A stretch of DNA of 18,996 nt. Origin: an uncultured Acidiphilium sp. (GTDB lineage Bacteria > Bacillota > Clostridia > Christensenellales > Borkfalkiaceae). This document shows positions 7,084 through 15,302 of this stretch, piece after piece (position 1 is the first letter of the stretch; each line of letters starts with the position of its first letter). Location: contig CABUWK010000045.1 in NCBI GenBank assembly GCA_902495325.1, forward strand, positions 1 to 18,996. Reading direction: 5' to 3'. The position numbers and the translations under genes were made by a program. The notes beneath the pieces are model-generated. The model saw nothing but the letters and a program-made list of their open reading frames with translations. It did not search any database and was not told the DNA's origin.

Positions 7084-9519
7084 ATGGATAAAAAAAGCAA
7101 AGAATTATTCGGAAAAGCGGCAGCTGCCGCAGAGGGAAAGGAAAGCTCCGGGCGGTTGCCGAGCGGTTGCTTTTTCCTGAGTGCGGATGACGTTTTGTGC
7201 CTGAAACAGAAAAAGGGAGACGCCCGTTATCCCTATTCGTGCGACGGGCTTACCCTCTGGGCGTACGCCTCGGGCAATGCGAAGATCGAGGAGAGTACGT
7301 TCAATATCGTTCTGCCTTTTACGGGCGGAAGAGCTCCCAACCTCTGTTTTTACGTCGGAGTGAAAAAGGGAGATAAATTCTTTCCCGTTTCGGTCACCGG
7401 CGCGGGAAAATTCCCTTTTGAGGAAAACGTGCGGCGCTTTGCGGTTTTCTCTCCCGACGCGGCGAGATATTATGTGCAGACGGAAGATCTGATCGCCTGT
7501 CTTACGGAAACGGTCAACGATAAAAAACAGGTCGTTTTCTCCCTTTCCGCGGAAAACGTTTCCGGGAAAACGGTTGAAACCTATACTTCGGCTTACTTCG
7601 ATCTCATGCTTTCGCATGCGCTTACGGAAAACATCGAAACCAAGTGGTACAGAAGATGCCGCTACGGGGAGAATACGTTCGATTTCTCCGTTACGGAATA
7701 CTTAAACCGTACGTCCTGCTTTGAACACACCGCTTCTATAAAACGGGAAACGAAGAGCTATAAGACGATTAACACCACATCCCGCGCACAATATCAGGGC
7801 GGCGAAAACGATTGGCTCGCTTCGTCTTCCTCGCTTATTGCCGGCAAATTCGACGGGGAAGAGAAAACGTATACTGAGTTCACCGACACCGCGATCGCGG
7901 GGGACGTGATCCCGCTTGCTCTCGGAAAAGGCGAAAGCGCGGAAATAAGTTACACGCTTATCGTGAACGGCGGAAAGATAAGCGAAAACTACCGCCCCGC
8001 CGCGACAGGCGCGGATATCCCCGCCATTTCCGTCGAAGGGGATTTCGGGAACGTTCCCGCGAAAACGCTTGAATATTTCCTCAGAAACGTGCATCGTCAG
8101 AACGAATTCTGCGCCCGCGCCAAGAACTATGCGGGACCGTATATCGGCATCCGCGACATCTTCCAGCAGCTTGAATCGGCGCTCCTGTGGATCCCCGATT
8201 ACTGCCGCGGAAAGATCGTGGAAGCTCTCGGATACGTCGGCGTGAACGGCAGAGCGCCGAGGCAGTATTCCTATCCCGCGGGCAAAGGAGCGGTTCCTCC
8301 GATGGATCTGCGCCCGTTTATCGATCAGGGAGTGTGGATCATTTCCGCCGCGTATACCTACCTTGCGTATACGGGCGATTTTTCGATCCTGGACGAAGTC
8401 TGCGGCTATTACGAGTTTAAAGGAAACGAAGTTCTTTTAAACGACGAAAAAGATACCGTGCTCGATCACCTTGTGAGGATCGCCGAATACCTTCGCGGTA
8501 ATCTCGACGAAGAGACGGGGTGTCTGCATGCCCTTTACGGCGACTGGAACGACGCTCTCGACGGGCTCGGAAAAACGGACGATCCGGGCAAAGAGTACGG
8601 GACCGGCGTTTCGGTTATGGCAACGCTGCAATATTGCCGCAATCTTGCCGAACTTGCCGAAATTTTGCGTAAAAAAGGCAGAGACGGAAAAGCGGACGAA
8701 TACCTTCGTCTTCGCGAAAGGGTAAAAGAGGGGCTTTTGAAGTATGCCGTCGTGAAAAACGACAAGGGCGAGAGGAAGATCCTGCACGGCTGGGGAGACA
8801 AGAGAAGTTATTTCGTCGGAAGCTTTTGCGATAACGACGGACAAAACCGCGACGGGCTTACCGCCGATGCGTTCTGGGTGATCTCGGGCGCGCTCGAATG
8901 GGATCCGTCTATGAAAAACGATATTCTTTCCGCCTATCGGCGGCTCGATTCGAAATACGGGCTGAAGACGTTCGATCCCTATTTCGCCCGTACGAACGAT
9001 AAGGTCGGGCGTATCACACGCCTTCCCGAAGGTACCGCCGAAAACGGCGCGGTATACATCCATGCGACCCTTTTCGGCATCCGGTCTCTCTTTCTGATGG
9101 GAGAAGACGAACTCGCTTTCCGGCAGATCCTTAAAATCCTTCCGCCGGCACATTCGTTTATCACCACAACGCCTTTCGTAATGCCGAATTCGTATATCGA
9201 AAACGGCGAAAAGGGGTTTGACGGCGAATCGATGAGCGACTGGTTCACCGGGAGCGGCTGCGTGCTTTTGAAAACCGTTTATTTCGACGTGTTCGGCATA
9301 AAAGCCGATCTCGACGGGCTTACGATCTCTCCCGCCCGCCGCATGCCTTTCGGAAAACTTTCCGTATCGCTCACCGTGAAGGGAACGAAACTGAACCTGA
9401 CCCTCGAAAAGGGAGAGGAGAAAAAGATTTTCGTGAACGGAAACCCGGTGAGCGGCGATTCGCTCCGGCTCGATAACGCGGATCTTTCGGGCGAGATCTC
9501 GGTCAGATTTGTTTTATAA
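7084..9519 (+). CDS. GH94-type glycoside phosphorylase-like protein
   Basis: An 811-residue protein with the layout of GH94 cellobiose/chitobiose phosphorylases: N-terminal beta-sandwich (about 1-300), helical linker (320-350), (alpha/alpha)6 catalytic barrel (350-735) and a short C-terminal beta-sheet. Landmarks are GDWNDALDGLG (486-496, carrying the general-acid aspartate of the DWND motif), HGWGDKRSYFVG (568-579), PEGTAENGAVYIHA (648-661, family form xxRENGGxYxHA) and DWFTGSGCVLL (719-729, family form WLTGTA). The TAENGA in place of RENGG marks it as divergent, so hydrolysis or another acceptor remains possible. GH94 enzymes use phosphate to split a beta-glycosidic bond, giving a sugar 1-phosphate in the cytoplasm. 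It begins one base after the previous stop with AAGGAA upstream. Confidence 0.83.
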   Translation: MDKKSKELFGKAAAAAEGKESSGRLPSGCFFLSADDVLCLKQKKGDARYPYSCDGLTLWAYASGNAKIEESTFNIVLPFTGGRAPNLCFYVGVKKGDKFFPVSVTGAGKFPFEENVRRFAVFSPDAARYYVQTEDLIACLTETVNDKKQVVFSLSAENVSGKTVETYTSAYFDLMLSHALTENIETKWYRRCRYGENTFDFSVTEYLNRTSCFEHTASIKRETKSYKTINTTSRAQYQGGENDWLASSSSLIAGKFDGEEKTYTEFTDTAIAGDVIPLALGKGESAEISYTLIVNGGKISENYRPAATGADIPAISVEGDFGNVPAKTLEYFLRNVHRQNEFCARAKNYAGPYIGIRDIFQQLESALLWIPDYCRGKIVEALGYVGVNGRAPRQYSYPAGKGAVPPMDLRPFIDQGVWIISAAYTYLAYTGDFSILDEVCGYYEFKGNEVLLNDEKDTVLDHLVRIAEYLRGNLDEETGCLHALYGDWNDALDGLGKTDDPGKEYGTGVSVMATLQYCRNLAELAEILRKKGRDGKADEYLRLRERVKEGLLKYAVVKNDKGERKILHGWGDKRSYFVGSFCDNDGQNRDGLTADAFWVISGALEWDPSMKNDILSAYRRLDSKYGLKTFDPYFARTNDKVGRITRLPEGTAENGAVYIHATLFGIRSLFLMGEDELAFRQILKILPPAHSFITTTPFVMPNSYIENGEKGFDGESMSDWFTGSGCVLLKTVYFDVFGIKADLDGLTISPARRMPFGKLSVSLTVKGTKLNLTLEKGEEKKIFVNGNPVSGDSLRLDNADLSGEISVRFVL

Positions 9520-9540
9520 AGCGCCGGATCCTGTTTTATC

Positions 9541-10770
9541 ATGAAAAAAGTTCTGAATAAAAACGTTGTCGTGATCTTTGTCTGCTGGCTCGTTTACACC
9601 TGTTCCTATATCGGAAAGTTGGGCTATAACGCGAATATCACGCAAATTGAGTCGACTTTCGGCATTTCGCACGCCGAGAGCGGAAGTGTGGGAACGGCTT
9701 TCTTTTTCGCGTACGGCGCAGGGCAGGTGATCAACGGGATCTTTTGTAAAAAGTATCATCCCGCCTATGTGATTTTTGTCGCTCTGCTCGTTTCGGCGGG
9801 ATGTAATTTCGCGGTGCCTTTTCTCACCGATTTTGCATGGCTGAAATACATATGGCTGCTGAACGGCGCGGCGCTTTCTTTTCTGTGGTCGCTGCTCGCA
9901 CGCTTTTTATCCGAAAATCTGGACGAAAATTATGTGCCGAAAGCGGTCGTTGCGATGGGCACAACGGTTGCGTGCGGAACGTTCGCCGTGTACGGACTCA
10001 GCGCATTGTTTGTCAAAATGTCCGCGTATAAGTTGATTTTCTATGTCGCATCCGTCGTTTTGCCGATCGTTGCGGCCGTGTGGCTTGTCAGTTGTCTGTC
10101 CTTCGGCAAACGAAAGACGGCGGCGGAAAAGCTTTCGGAAAACGATGGACCCAGAAAGGACGGGAAACCGGACGGAAAACCGATCGACAGATCCGTGGTA
10201 GCCGTCATGGTTCTGCTCGGGGTTTTCGCCGTGGTCGTCAATCTCGTGAAGGACGGGATCACGGTATGGGTCCCGACCATGCTGAAAGAGATTTACGTGA
10301 TGCCCGATCATCTGAGCATCCTTTTAACGCTGTGTCTTCCCCTTGTGGCGATTTTCGGAACCGCCGTGGCGGTGTTTTTAAACCGTTATATAAAGAATTT
10401 CGTTTCCCTTTGCGGCGTATTTTTCTGTACCGTAATGCTTGCGATCGGAGGGGATCTCCTGTTCGGCGGAATTTCCGCGGCGGTGCTTATCGTCTGCCTT
10501 TGCATCGTGTCTCTGGTATCGTCCGGCGCGAACAACGTGATCACGAGCATGGCGCCGTTGTCGTATAAAAGCGGAAACGCGGGGTTGCTTGCCGGCGTGA
10601 TGAACGGTTGCAGCTATATCGGCAGCGCCGTCAGTTCTTACGGTCTTGGCGTGATCGCCGATTCGTTCGGCTGGAACGGCGTGTTTGTCTTTCTGTTTTC
10701 CGCTTCTGCGGGCTGTGCGATTATTTCGCTGTGTTATTCTCTTTTTCCCCGCCTTTTCCGCAGGAAATAA
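9541..10770 (+). CDS. MFS transporter, OPA (GlpT/UhpT-like) branch
   Basis: A 409-residue membrane protein with about twelve hydrophobic helices and a charged central loop (about 188-217) between helices 6 and 7. Features of the organophosphate:phosphate antiporter branch are the TM1 segment YIGKLGYNANI, the TM7 segment KDGITVWVPTML (GlpT-type RxGxxxWxPTxL) and GLLAGVMNGCSYIGSAVSSYGLGVIADSFGWNG late in the chain. Compared from memory with E. coli GlpT, the two phosphate-binding arginines (R45, R269) fall on Lys26 and Lys237. It closes a cluster of cytoplasmic glycosidases, so it probably imports their substrate, possibly an anionic or modified glycoside. The gene starts 21 bases after the GH94-type gene with only a weak GGAT ribosome site, so coupling is likely. 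A terminator follows. Confidence 0.85.
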   Translation: MKKVLNKNVVVIFVCWLVYTCSYIGKLGYNANITQIESTFGISHAESGSVGTAFFFAYGAGQVINGIFCKKYHPAYVIFVALLVSAGCNFAVPFLTDFAWLKYIWLLNGAALSFLWSLLARFLSENLDENYVPKAVVAMGTTVACGTFAVYGLSALFVKMSAYKLIFYVASVVLPIVAAVWLVSCLSFGKRKTAAEKLSENDGPRKDGKPDGKPIDRSVVAVMVLLGVFAVVVNLVKDGITVWVPTMLKEIYVMPDHLSILLTLCLPLVAIFGTAVAVFLNRYIKNFVSLCGVFFCTVMLAIGGDLLFGGISAAVLIVCLCIVSLVSSGANNVITSMAPLSYKSGNAGLLAGVMNGCSYIGSAVSSYGLGVIADSFGWNGVFVFLFSASAGCAIISLCYSLFPRLFRRK

Positions 10771-10810
10771 AAGAATATCCGGTTTTCTTTATACATTAAA
10801 TTAATAAAAC

Positions 10811-10844
10811 GCGATCGTCTCTGCAAAAGAGCGGTCGCTTTTTT
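10811..10844 (+). terminator. Intrinsic terminator after the MFS gene
   Basis: GCGATCGTCTC (10811-10821) pairs with GAGCGGTCGC (10829-10838) with one bulged T and one G-T pair, followed by six T residues at 10839-10844. It ends the first sugar cluster 40 bases past the transporter stop. Confidence 0.88.
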
Positions 10845-10896
10845 ATTGTTCCGCACCGTTTTGTTTCCGATTTTATTTTTTCGCCCCGAAAAATCG

Positions 10897-10925
10897 TTGA
10901 CAAGGCAGAATTTTCGTGATACAAT
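10897..10925 (+). promoter_or_regulatory. Strong sigma-A promoter of the second sugar operon
   Basis: TTGACA at 10897-10902, a 17-base spacer and TACAAT at 10920-10925 with an extended -10 TG at 10917-10918. Transcription should start near 10932, inside the first arm of the inverted repeat at 10929-10960. Confidence 0.9.
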
Positions 10926-10928
10926 AAA

Positions 10929-10960
10929 AACGAAAGCAAAAGAAAGGCAATGCTTTCGTT
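10929..10960. promoter_or_regulatory. Probable repressor operator at the transcription start (10-base inverted repeat)
   Basis: AACGAAAGCA (10929-10938) and TGCTTTCGTT (10951-10960) are perfect inverted copies with a 12-base gap; arm centres are 22 bases apart, two helical turns, as expected for a repressor contacting one DNA face. CTTTCGTT is reminiscent of sites bound by DeoR-family sugar repressors (for example E. coli AgaR, CTTTCGTTT). The DeoR-type gene at 15364 is the obvious candidate ligand-controlled repressor. A 10-base RNA stem in the leader is an alternative reading; no T-run follows. Confidence 0.72.
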
Positions 10961-10988
10961 AGCTTTTATAATAAAGGATAAAACGAAA

Positions 10989-12026
10989 ATGAAAACATTG
11001 AAAATTGGGCTGATCGGTTCCGGCAGAGCGGGCATGATCCACGCGCGGAACTTTGCGGGAAGGGTGCCGTCGTGTTCGGTTGCGGTCGTATGCGACGCCT
11101 TTGCCGAAGCCGCTTACGCCGCGGCAAAGGAACTCGGCGCGGGCAGGGTCGAGACCGATTACAAAAAAGTGATTGCGGATGACGATATCGACGCGGTTGT
11201 GATCGCCACGCCTACGAAATATCATTGCGAGATCGCCGTTGCCGCGGCAAAAGCGGGGAAACACATTCTCTGCGAGAAACCCATGGCGATGACGGTGGAA
11301 GAATGCGACGAAATGGAAAGGGCGGCGAAAGAGTGCGGCGTGATCCTTCAGATCGGATTTATGAGACGATTCGATTCCTCTTTTATCGCCGCCAAAAAGA
11401 TGGTGGACGAAGGGAGAATCGGAGACGTGGTCATGGTTCGTTCCAACACGCGCGGACCGAGCATTCCCAAGCCGTGGATGTACGATATCTCGAAGAGCAA
11501 CGGACCGCTTGCGGAAGTGAACAGCCACGATATCGATACGCTGCGCTGGTTTACGGGCAGCGATTTCAAAACCGTTTTCGCAACGGCGGGGAACTATCGT
11601 TGTCCGGACGCGAAAAAGGATTTTCCCGATTTTTACGACAACGTAACGCTGAACGCAAAGTTCGAAAACGGATGTCTCGGGATGATCGACGGCGCGCAGG
11701 GGGTGTTATACGGTTACGACGCCCGTTGCGAGATCCTTGGAACGAAAGGTTGCATTTATCTCGGCAACACGAAGGAAAATTCCGTTACCCTCTGTACTTC
11801 GGACAGGAACAGGAGCGAGGAATACGTAAACAGCTGGAGAACGCTTTTTACGGACGCTTATTTTGCGGAAGACTGCGATTTTGCCGAAACCGTTCTCGAG
11901 GGCAGAGAGCCGAGAGTAAACGGTTACGACGGAAAAATGGCGGTGCTGACGGTGAATGCGGGAAACCTGTCGATCAGGGAAAACAGAGTGGTTGAAATAG
12001 AAAATAACAAATTGTCGCTGCGCTGA
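10989..12026 (+). CDS. Gfo/Idh/MocA oxidoreductase, inositol 2-dehydrogenase-like
   Basis: A 345-residue NAD-dependent dehydrogenase of normal length. The Rossmann domain starts KIGLIGSGRAGMIHA, the catalytic lysine is Lys97 (CEKPMAM), GFMRRFD follows, and His180 stands in EVNSHDIDTLRW. In B. subtilis inositol dehydrogenase the active set is K97, D172 and H176; here the aspartate position holds Glu176, with the same four-residue spacing to His180. It likely oxidises a polyol or sugar to a keto product, reading as the first step of the operon, but myo-inositol is doubtful because no other iol genes (iolC, iolD, iolE) are present. AAAGGA lies about ten bases before the ATG; an upstream in-frame start at 10950 falls inside the operator repeat and is rejected. 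Confidence 0.88.
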   Translation: MKTLKIGLIGSGRAGMIHARNFAGRVPSCSVAVVCDAFAEAAYAAAKELGAGRVETDYKKVIADDDIDAVVIATPTKYHCEIAVAAAKAGKHILCEKPMAMTVEECDEMERAAKECGVILQIGFMRRFDSSFIAAKKMVDEGRIGDVVMVRSNTRGPSIPKPWMYDISKSNGPLAEVNSHDIDTLRWFTGSDFKTVFATAGNYRCPDAKKDFPDFYDNVTLNAKFENGCLGMIDGAQGVLYGYDARCEILGTKGCIYLGNTKENSVTLCTSDRNRSEEYVNSWRTLFTDAYFAEDCDFAETVLEGREPRVNGYDGKMAVLTVNAGNLSIRENRVVEIENNKLSLR

Positions 12027-12058
12027 CGGAAGCGTCCGGCGCGGAGAGAAGGAGGAAT

Positions 12059-13093
12059 ATGTTAGCAGCGAGAATGTACGGCGCGGACGATATCCGCGTC
12101 GAAGAAGTCCCCGTGCCCGAAACGGGAGACGGAGAGGTCCTGATCGGGGTCAGGGCAGCCGCGGTGTGCGGTACGGACGTGAGGATCCTTTCGTACGGAG
12201 CGAAAGGGATCGACGAAACCCATCCGCGGATCCTGGGGCACGAATTTGCCGGCGTGATCGAAAAGGTCGGGAAAAACGTGAAAGGATATAAGGTGGGAGA
12301 CAGGGTTGCCGTAGCGCCGAATTTCGGTTGCGGGCTTTGTTCGCAATGTATACGGGGCAACGGGCATCTGTGCGCCGATTATAAAGCGACGGGGATCAAT
12401 ACCGACGGCGGTTTTGCCGAATACTGCCTGATTCCGGAAGAGGCGGTGAGGGGGGGGAATCTCTGCCTTCTCGCCGATGACGTTTCCTTCGAGGAAGGGG
12501 CGATCAACGAGCCGTTATCCTGTGTTTATAACGGGTTCGAACACGCCATGATCCGTCCGGGAGACGTCGTTCTGGTGGTCGGCGCGGGACCGATCGGGAT
12601 GATGCACTGCAATTTCGCATTGATGGCGGGAGCCGTGGTGTGTCTGAACGACGTTTCGGAAGAAAGGCTTGAAAACGCAAAAAAGATATTCCCGGCATTG
12701 TTCACGGTAACCGGAGATCCGGGAGAAGAAGTGGCAAGGCTTTCGGGGGGAGCCGGCGCGGACGTCGTGATAACGGCTTGTCCCGTTCCGCAGGTACAGG
12801 CGCGTGCGCTCGAGCTTGCGGCGATCGGCGGCAGGGTGATCTTTTTCGGCGGCGTTCCGGCGGAAAAAGAACCCGTCGGGCTGAACACCAATCTCATCCA
12901 TTACAAGCAGCTGATCGTTTCCGGCACGACGAGGGCGAGCCTGTATCAATACAGAAAAACGCTCGATTTCATATCGAAAAAAGTGCTGAACGTAAAGCCT
13001 CTCGTCACCGGTTATTTTTCGCTGAGGGAAACGGCGAAAGCTTTCGATACCGCAAAGCGCGGGATCGGGTATAAAAACGTAATAAAGATATGA
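12059..13093 (+). CDS. Zinc-dependent medium-chain sugar/polyol dehydrogenase
   Basis: A 344-residue MDR-superfamily dehydrogenase close to sorbitol/threonine dehydrogenases. Catalytic zinc ligands are Cys37 (VCGTD), His61-Glu62 (GHEFAG) and Glu151 (INEPLSC). The four structural-zinc cysteines C91, C94, C97 and C105 are all present. The NAD-binding loop is GAGPIG (175-180), followed by an acidic residue (LNDVSEE) favouring NAD over NADP. It should oxidise a secondary alcohol of a polyol or sugar acid, giving a ketose. It lies 32 bases after the Gfo gene with AAGGAGG at unusually short spacing, and overlaps the kinase by ATGA, so its product may be the kinase substrate. Precise substrate unknown. 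Confidence 0.9.
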   Translation: MLAARMYGADDIRVEEVPVPETGDGEVLIGVRAAAVCGTDVRILSYGAKGIDETHPRILGHEFAGVIEKVGKNVKGYKVGDRVAVAPNFGCGLCSQCIRGNGHLCADYKATGINTDGGFAEYCLIPEEAVRGGNLCLLADDVSFEEGAINEPLSCVYNGFEHAMIRPGDVVLVVGAGPIGMMHCNFALMAGAVVCLNDVSEERLENAKKIFPALFTVTGDPGEEVARLSGGAGADVVITACPVPQVQARALELAAIGGRVIFFGGVPAEKEPVGLNTNLIHYKQLIVSGTTRASLYQYRKTLDFISKKVLNVKPLVTGYFSLRETAKAFDTAKRGIGYKNVIKI

Positions 13094-14559
13094 AAACGCA
13101 ATTTCCGTTGTTTGTCGGATCGGATATCGGCACGCAGGGAACGAAAAGCGTGGTTTGCGACGAGGCGGGGAACGTTCTCGGCGAAGGATTTGCTCCCTCC
13201 GCGCTTGTCTTTGAAAACGGCGGCGTGTGGGAAAGCGCGGAAAGCATTCTCGGCGGCGTGATCGCTTCCGTGAAAGAAGCCGTCGGAAAATCGGGAAGAG
13301 ACGCGCGGGACGTCGTCGCGGTCGGCATCGATTCCCAGATGTCCGGCATTATGGCGGTCGACGAGGATTTCGGAGCGGTCGCTCCGCTCGATTCCTGGCT
13401 TGACGAACGCTGCGCGCCGTACACGGAACGGCTGAAAACCGAACTCGGCGACGAAGCCGTCATGCAAAGCGGCGGGCAATTTATCCATTCGCACGCATCC
13501 CGCATTCTCAGAATGAAATACGAAAGCCCGGGGTTGTATGAAAAAACGCGTAAATTCGTCCAGCCGAATGCTTTCGCAGTCGGTAAAATATGCGGGTTAC
13601 ATGCGGAAAACGCGTTTGTCGATTACACGTTTCTGCACTTTAATCTGCTGTCGGACAATGAGAATAAAAGGATAAACGAAACCGCGGCGAACGCGGTCGG
13701 AATCTCTCCCGATAAACTGCCGCGGGTGGTTTCTCCGTTCGATCTTGCAGGAAGAACGGGAAAGGATTTCGGGAGAGAGACGGGGATTCCCGCGGGGACG
13801 GCGGTCGTAGCGGGGTGCGGAGACACGGCGGCTTCCGCATTCGGTACGGGAATCACGCGGAAAGGGCTTGCATACGACGTGGCGGGCACCGCTTCCGTTT
13901 TTGCCTGCTGTACCGATAAGTTCATGCCGGACGTAAAAAATAAAACCGTTATGTATGCGCGCAGCGTGATCGACGGGCTTTTTACCCCTCTTGCTTACGT
14001 TACGGGCGGGGGATTGTGTCTGAAACGTTTCCGCGATCTTACGGGGCTGAGTTACCTGCAACTCGATCGGGAAGCAGCCGAAGCGAAGGCGGCGGAAGAA
14101 GGGTTGTTTTTCGCCCGTGGTTTCCGTGCGTTTTCGCCCGGAGAAAAGATCGAAGACCGTTTCGTCGGGATCACGGAGAGAACGACCCGCGGCGCGATGT
14201 ACCGCGCGATTATGGAAGCGATTGCTTTCGAATATAAAAATTATGCGGATATTCTCCTTTCGTCCGGCGCGATCGGAACCGTAACGGAGATCTGCGGCGT
14301 CGGCGGCGGTGCCGCAAGCCGCGTTTTTTCGCAGATAAAAGCCGACGTTTTACAGGCGGAATACCGGGCGGCGAAAATCGTCGATTCCGCACCGCGGGCG
14401 TCGGCGATGATAGCGGCGAAGGGAACGGGATATCTGTCCGGTCCGGTCGGAGAAATATTTTCTCCCGATCGGGCGGAAGGGGAATCGTTTTTCCCGCAGA
14501 GGGGAAAATATGAGGGAAAAGAAAAAGAATATCGTATTTTAAAGGAGGATCTCAGATGA
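13090..14559 (+). CDS. FGGY-family carbohydrate kinase (xylulokinase-like)
   Basis: A 489-residue sugar kinase of full FGGY length. The N-terminal phosphate loop is GSDIGTQGTK with Asp12; the sugar-site segments are IDSQMSGIMAVD and DSWLDERC, and the catalytic base is Asp245 in AGCGDTAASAFGTG. ATP-site motifs include VAGTASVFA, GGGLCLKRF and ICGVGGGAAS. Compared from memory with E. coli XylB (QMHG, WNDGR, GGGDN), the sugar-contacting His78 position is Ser85 and Asn234 is Thr246, so the substrate may not be D-xylulose. The reaction is ATP-dependent phosphorylation of a ketose or polyol. ATGA overlaps couple it both to the dehydrogenase upstream and the aldolase downstream, strongly suggesting consecutive steps. 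Confidence 0.9.
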   Translation: MKTQFPLFVGSDIGTQGTKSVVCDEAGNVLGEGFAPSALVFENGGVWESAESILGGVIASVKEAVGKSGRDARDVVAVGIDSQMSGIMAVDEDFGAVAPLDSWLDERCAPYTERLKTELGDEAVMQSGGQFIHSHASRILRMKYESPGLYEKTRKFVQPNAFAVGKICGLHAENAFVDYTFLHFNLLSDNENKRINETAANAVGISPDKLPRVVSPFDLAGRTGKDFGRETGIPAGTAVVAGCGDTAASAFGTGITRKGLAYDVAGTASVFACCTDKFMPDVKNKTVMYARSVIDGLFTPLAYVTGGGLCLKRFRDLTGLSYLQLDREAAEAKAAEEGLFFARGFRAFSPGEKIEDRFVGITERTTRGAMYRAIMEAIAFEYKNYADILLSSGAIGTVTEICGVGGGAASRVFSQIKADVLQAEYRAAKIVDSAPRASAMIAAKGTGYLSGPVGEIFSPDRAEGESFFPQRGKYEGKEKEYRILKEDLR

Positions 14560-15263
14560 TCACGATCACACCCGAACAACTTGCAAAATATTTCGATCAG
14601 ACATTGCTCAAACCTTACGTGACCGAAGAGCGGCTGAAAGAATTCTGTCTGGAAAGCGACCGGTACGGATTCGCGATGGTAGCCATCAATTCCGCCCCCG
14701 TGGCTTTCTGTAAAAACGTGTTGAAAAACAGTGCCGTTCACGTGGGCGCGGCGATCGGTTTCCCCTTGGGGCAGACTACTATAGAAGACAAAGTTTTCGA
14801 AACGGAACAAGCCATCCGCGACGGCGCGGACGAGATCGATTACGTCGTCAACCTCGTCAAGCTGAAAAGCGGAGATCTCGCATATACGGAAGAGGAGATG
14901 CGCCGCATCGTCGGTATCTGCCGCGAAAAGGGTAAGATCTCGAAGGTTATCTTCGAAAACTGTTATCTGACCGACGAGGAAAAGAGAACGCTTTGCCGCA
15001 TCGCGCTGAAAGTTCGCCCCGACTTTATCAAGACGAGCACGGGTTTCGGTACCCCTGCCGCCGGGATTCCCGTGGGAGCGACCGTCGCGGACGTGAAACT
15101 GATGAAAGAAGAAGTCGGTGACGCGATTAAAGTAAAGGCGGCGGGCGGCGTGAGAACGCTTGCGGACGCGCTTGCGATGATCGGAGCGGGCGCGGAGAGG
15201 ATCGGAACGAGCGCCGGCGTTACCATTGTGGAAGAACTGAAAAAACTTTCTTCAAACAAATAA
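14556..15263 (+). CDS. deoC: Deoxyribose-phosphate aldolase family (DeoC-type class I aldolase)
   Basis: A 235-residue TIM-barrel aldolase of normal DeoC length. The catalytic set is complete: Asp95 (DEIDYVVNL, E. coli D102), Schiff-base Lys159 (FIKTSTGF, K167) and Lys194 (VKAAGGVRT, K201); KVIFENCYLTDEEK is the family's barrel strand. DeoC splits 2-deoxy-D-ribose 5-phosphate into acetaldehyde and glyceraldehyde 3-phosphate. Here it sits behind a kinase and two dehydrogenases, with no nucleoside phosphorylase or phosphopentomutase, so it may cleave the product of the FGGY kinase rather than serve nucleoside salvage. AAAGGAGG precedes the start at ideal spacing and the ATG overlaps the kinase stop. 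No clear terminator follows. Confidence 0.93.
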   Translation: MITITPEQLAKYFDQTLLKPYVTEERLKEFCLESDRYGFAMVAINSAPVAFCKNVLKNSAVHVGAAIGFPLGQTTIEDKVFETEQAIRDGADEIDYVVNLVKLKSGDLAYTEEEMRRIVGICREKGKISKVIFENCYLTDEEKRTLCRIALKVRPDFIKTSTGFGTPAAGIPVGATVADVKLMKEEVGDAIKVKAAGGVRTLADALAMIGAGAERIGTSAGVTIVEELKKLSSNK

Positions 15264-15302
15264 AAACATGTCGCCGAAAAAGGGGTTTCTGCGTTAAAAC
15301 GG

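Noticed and set aside
11225..11995. 256-codon plus-strand frame inside the second Gfo gene
   Set aside because: Arg-rich composition typical of an out-of-frame reading of the real gene.
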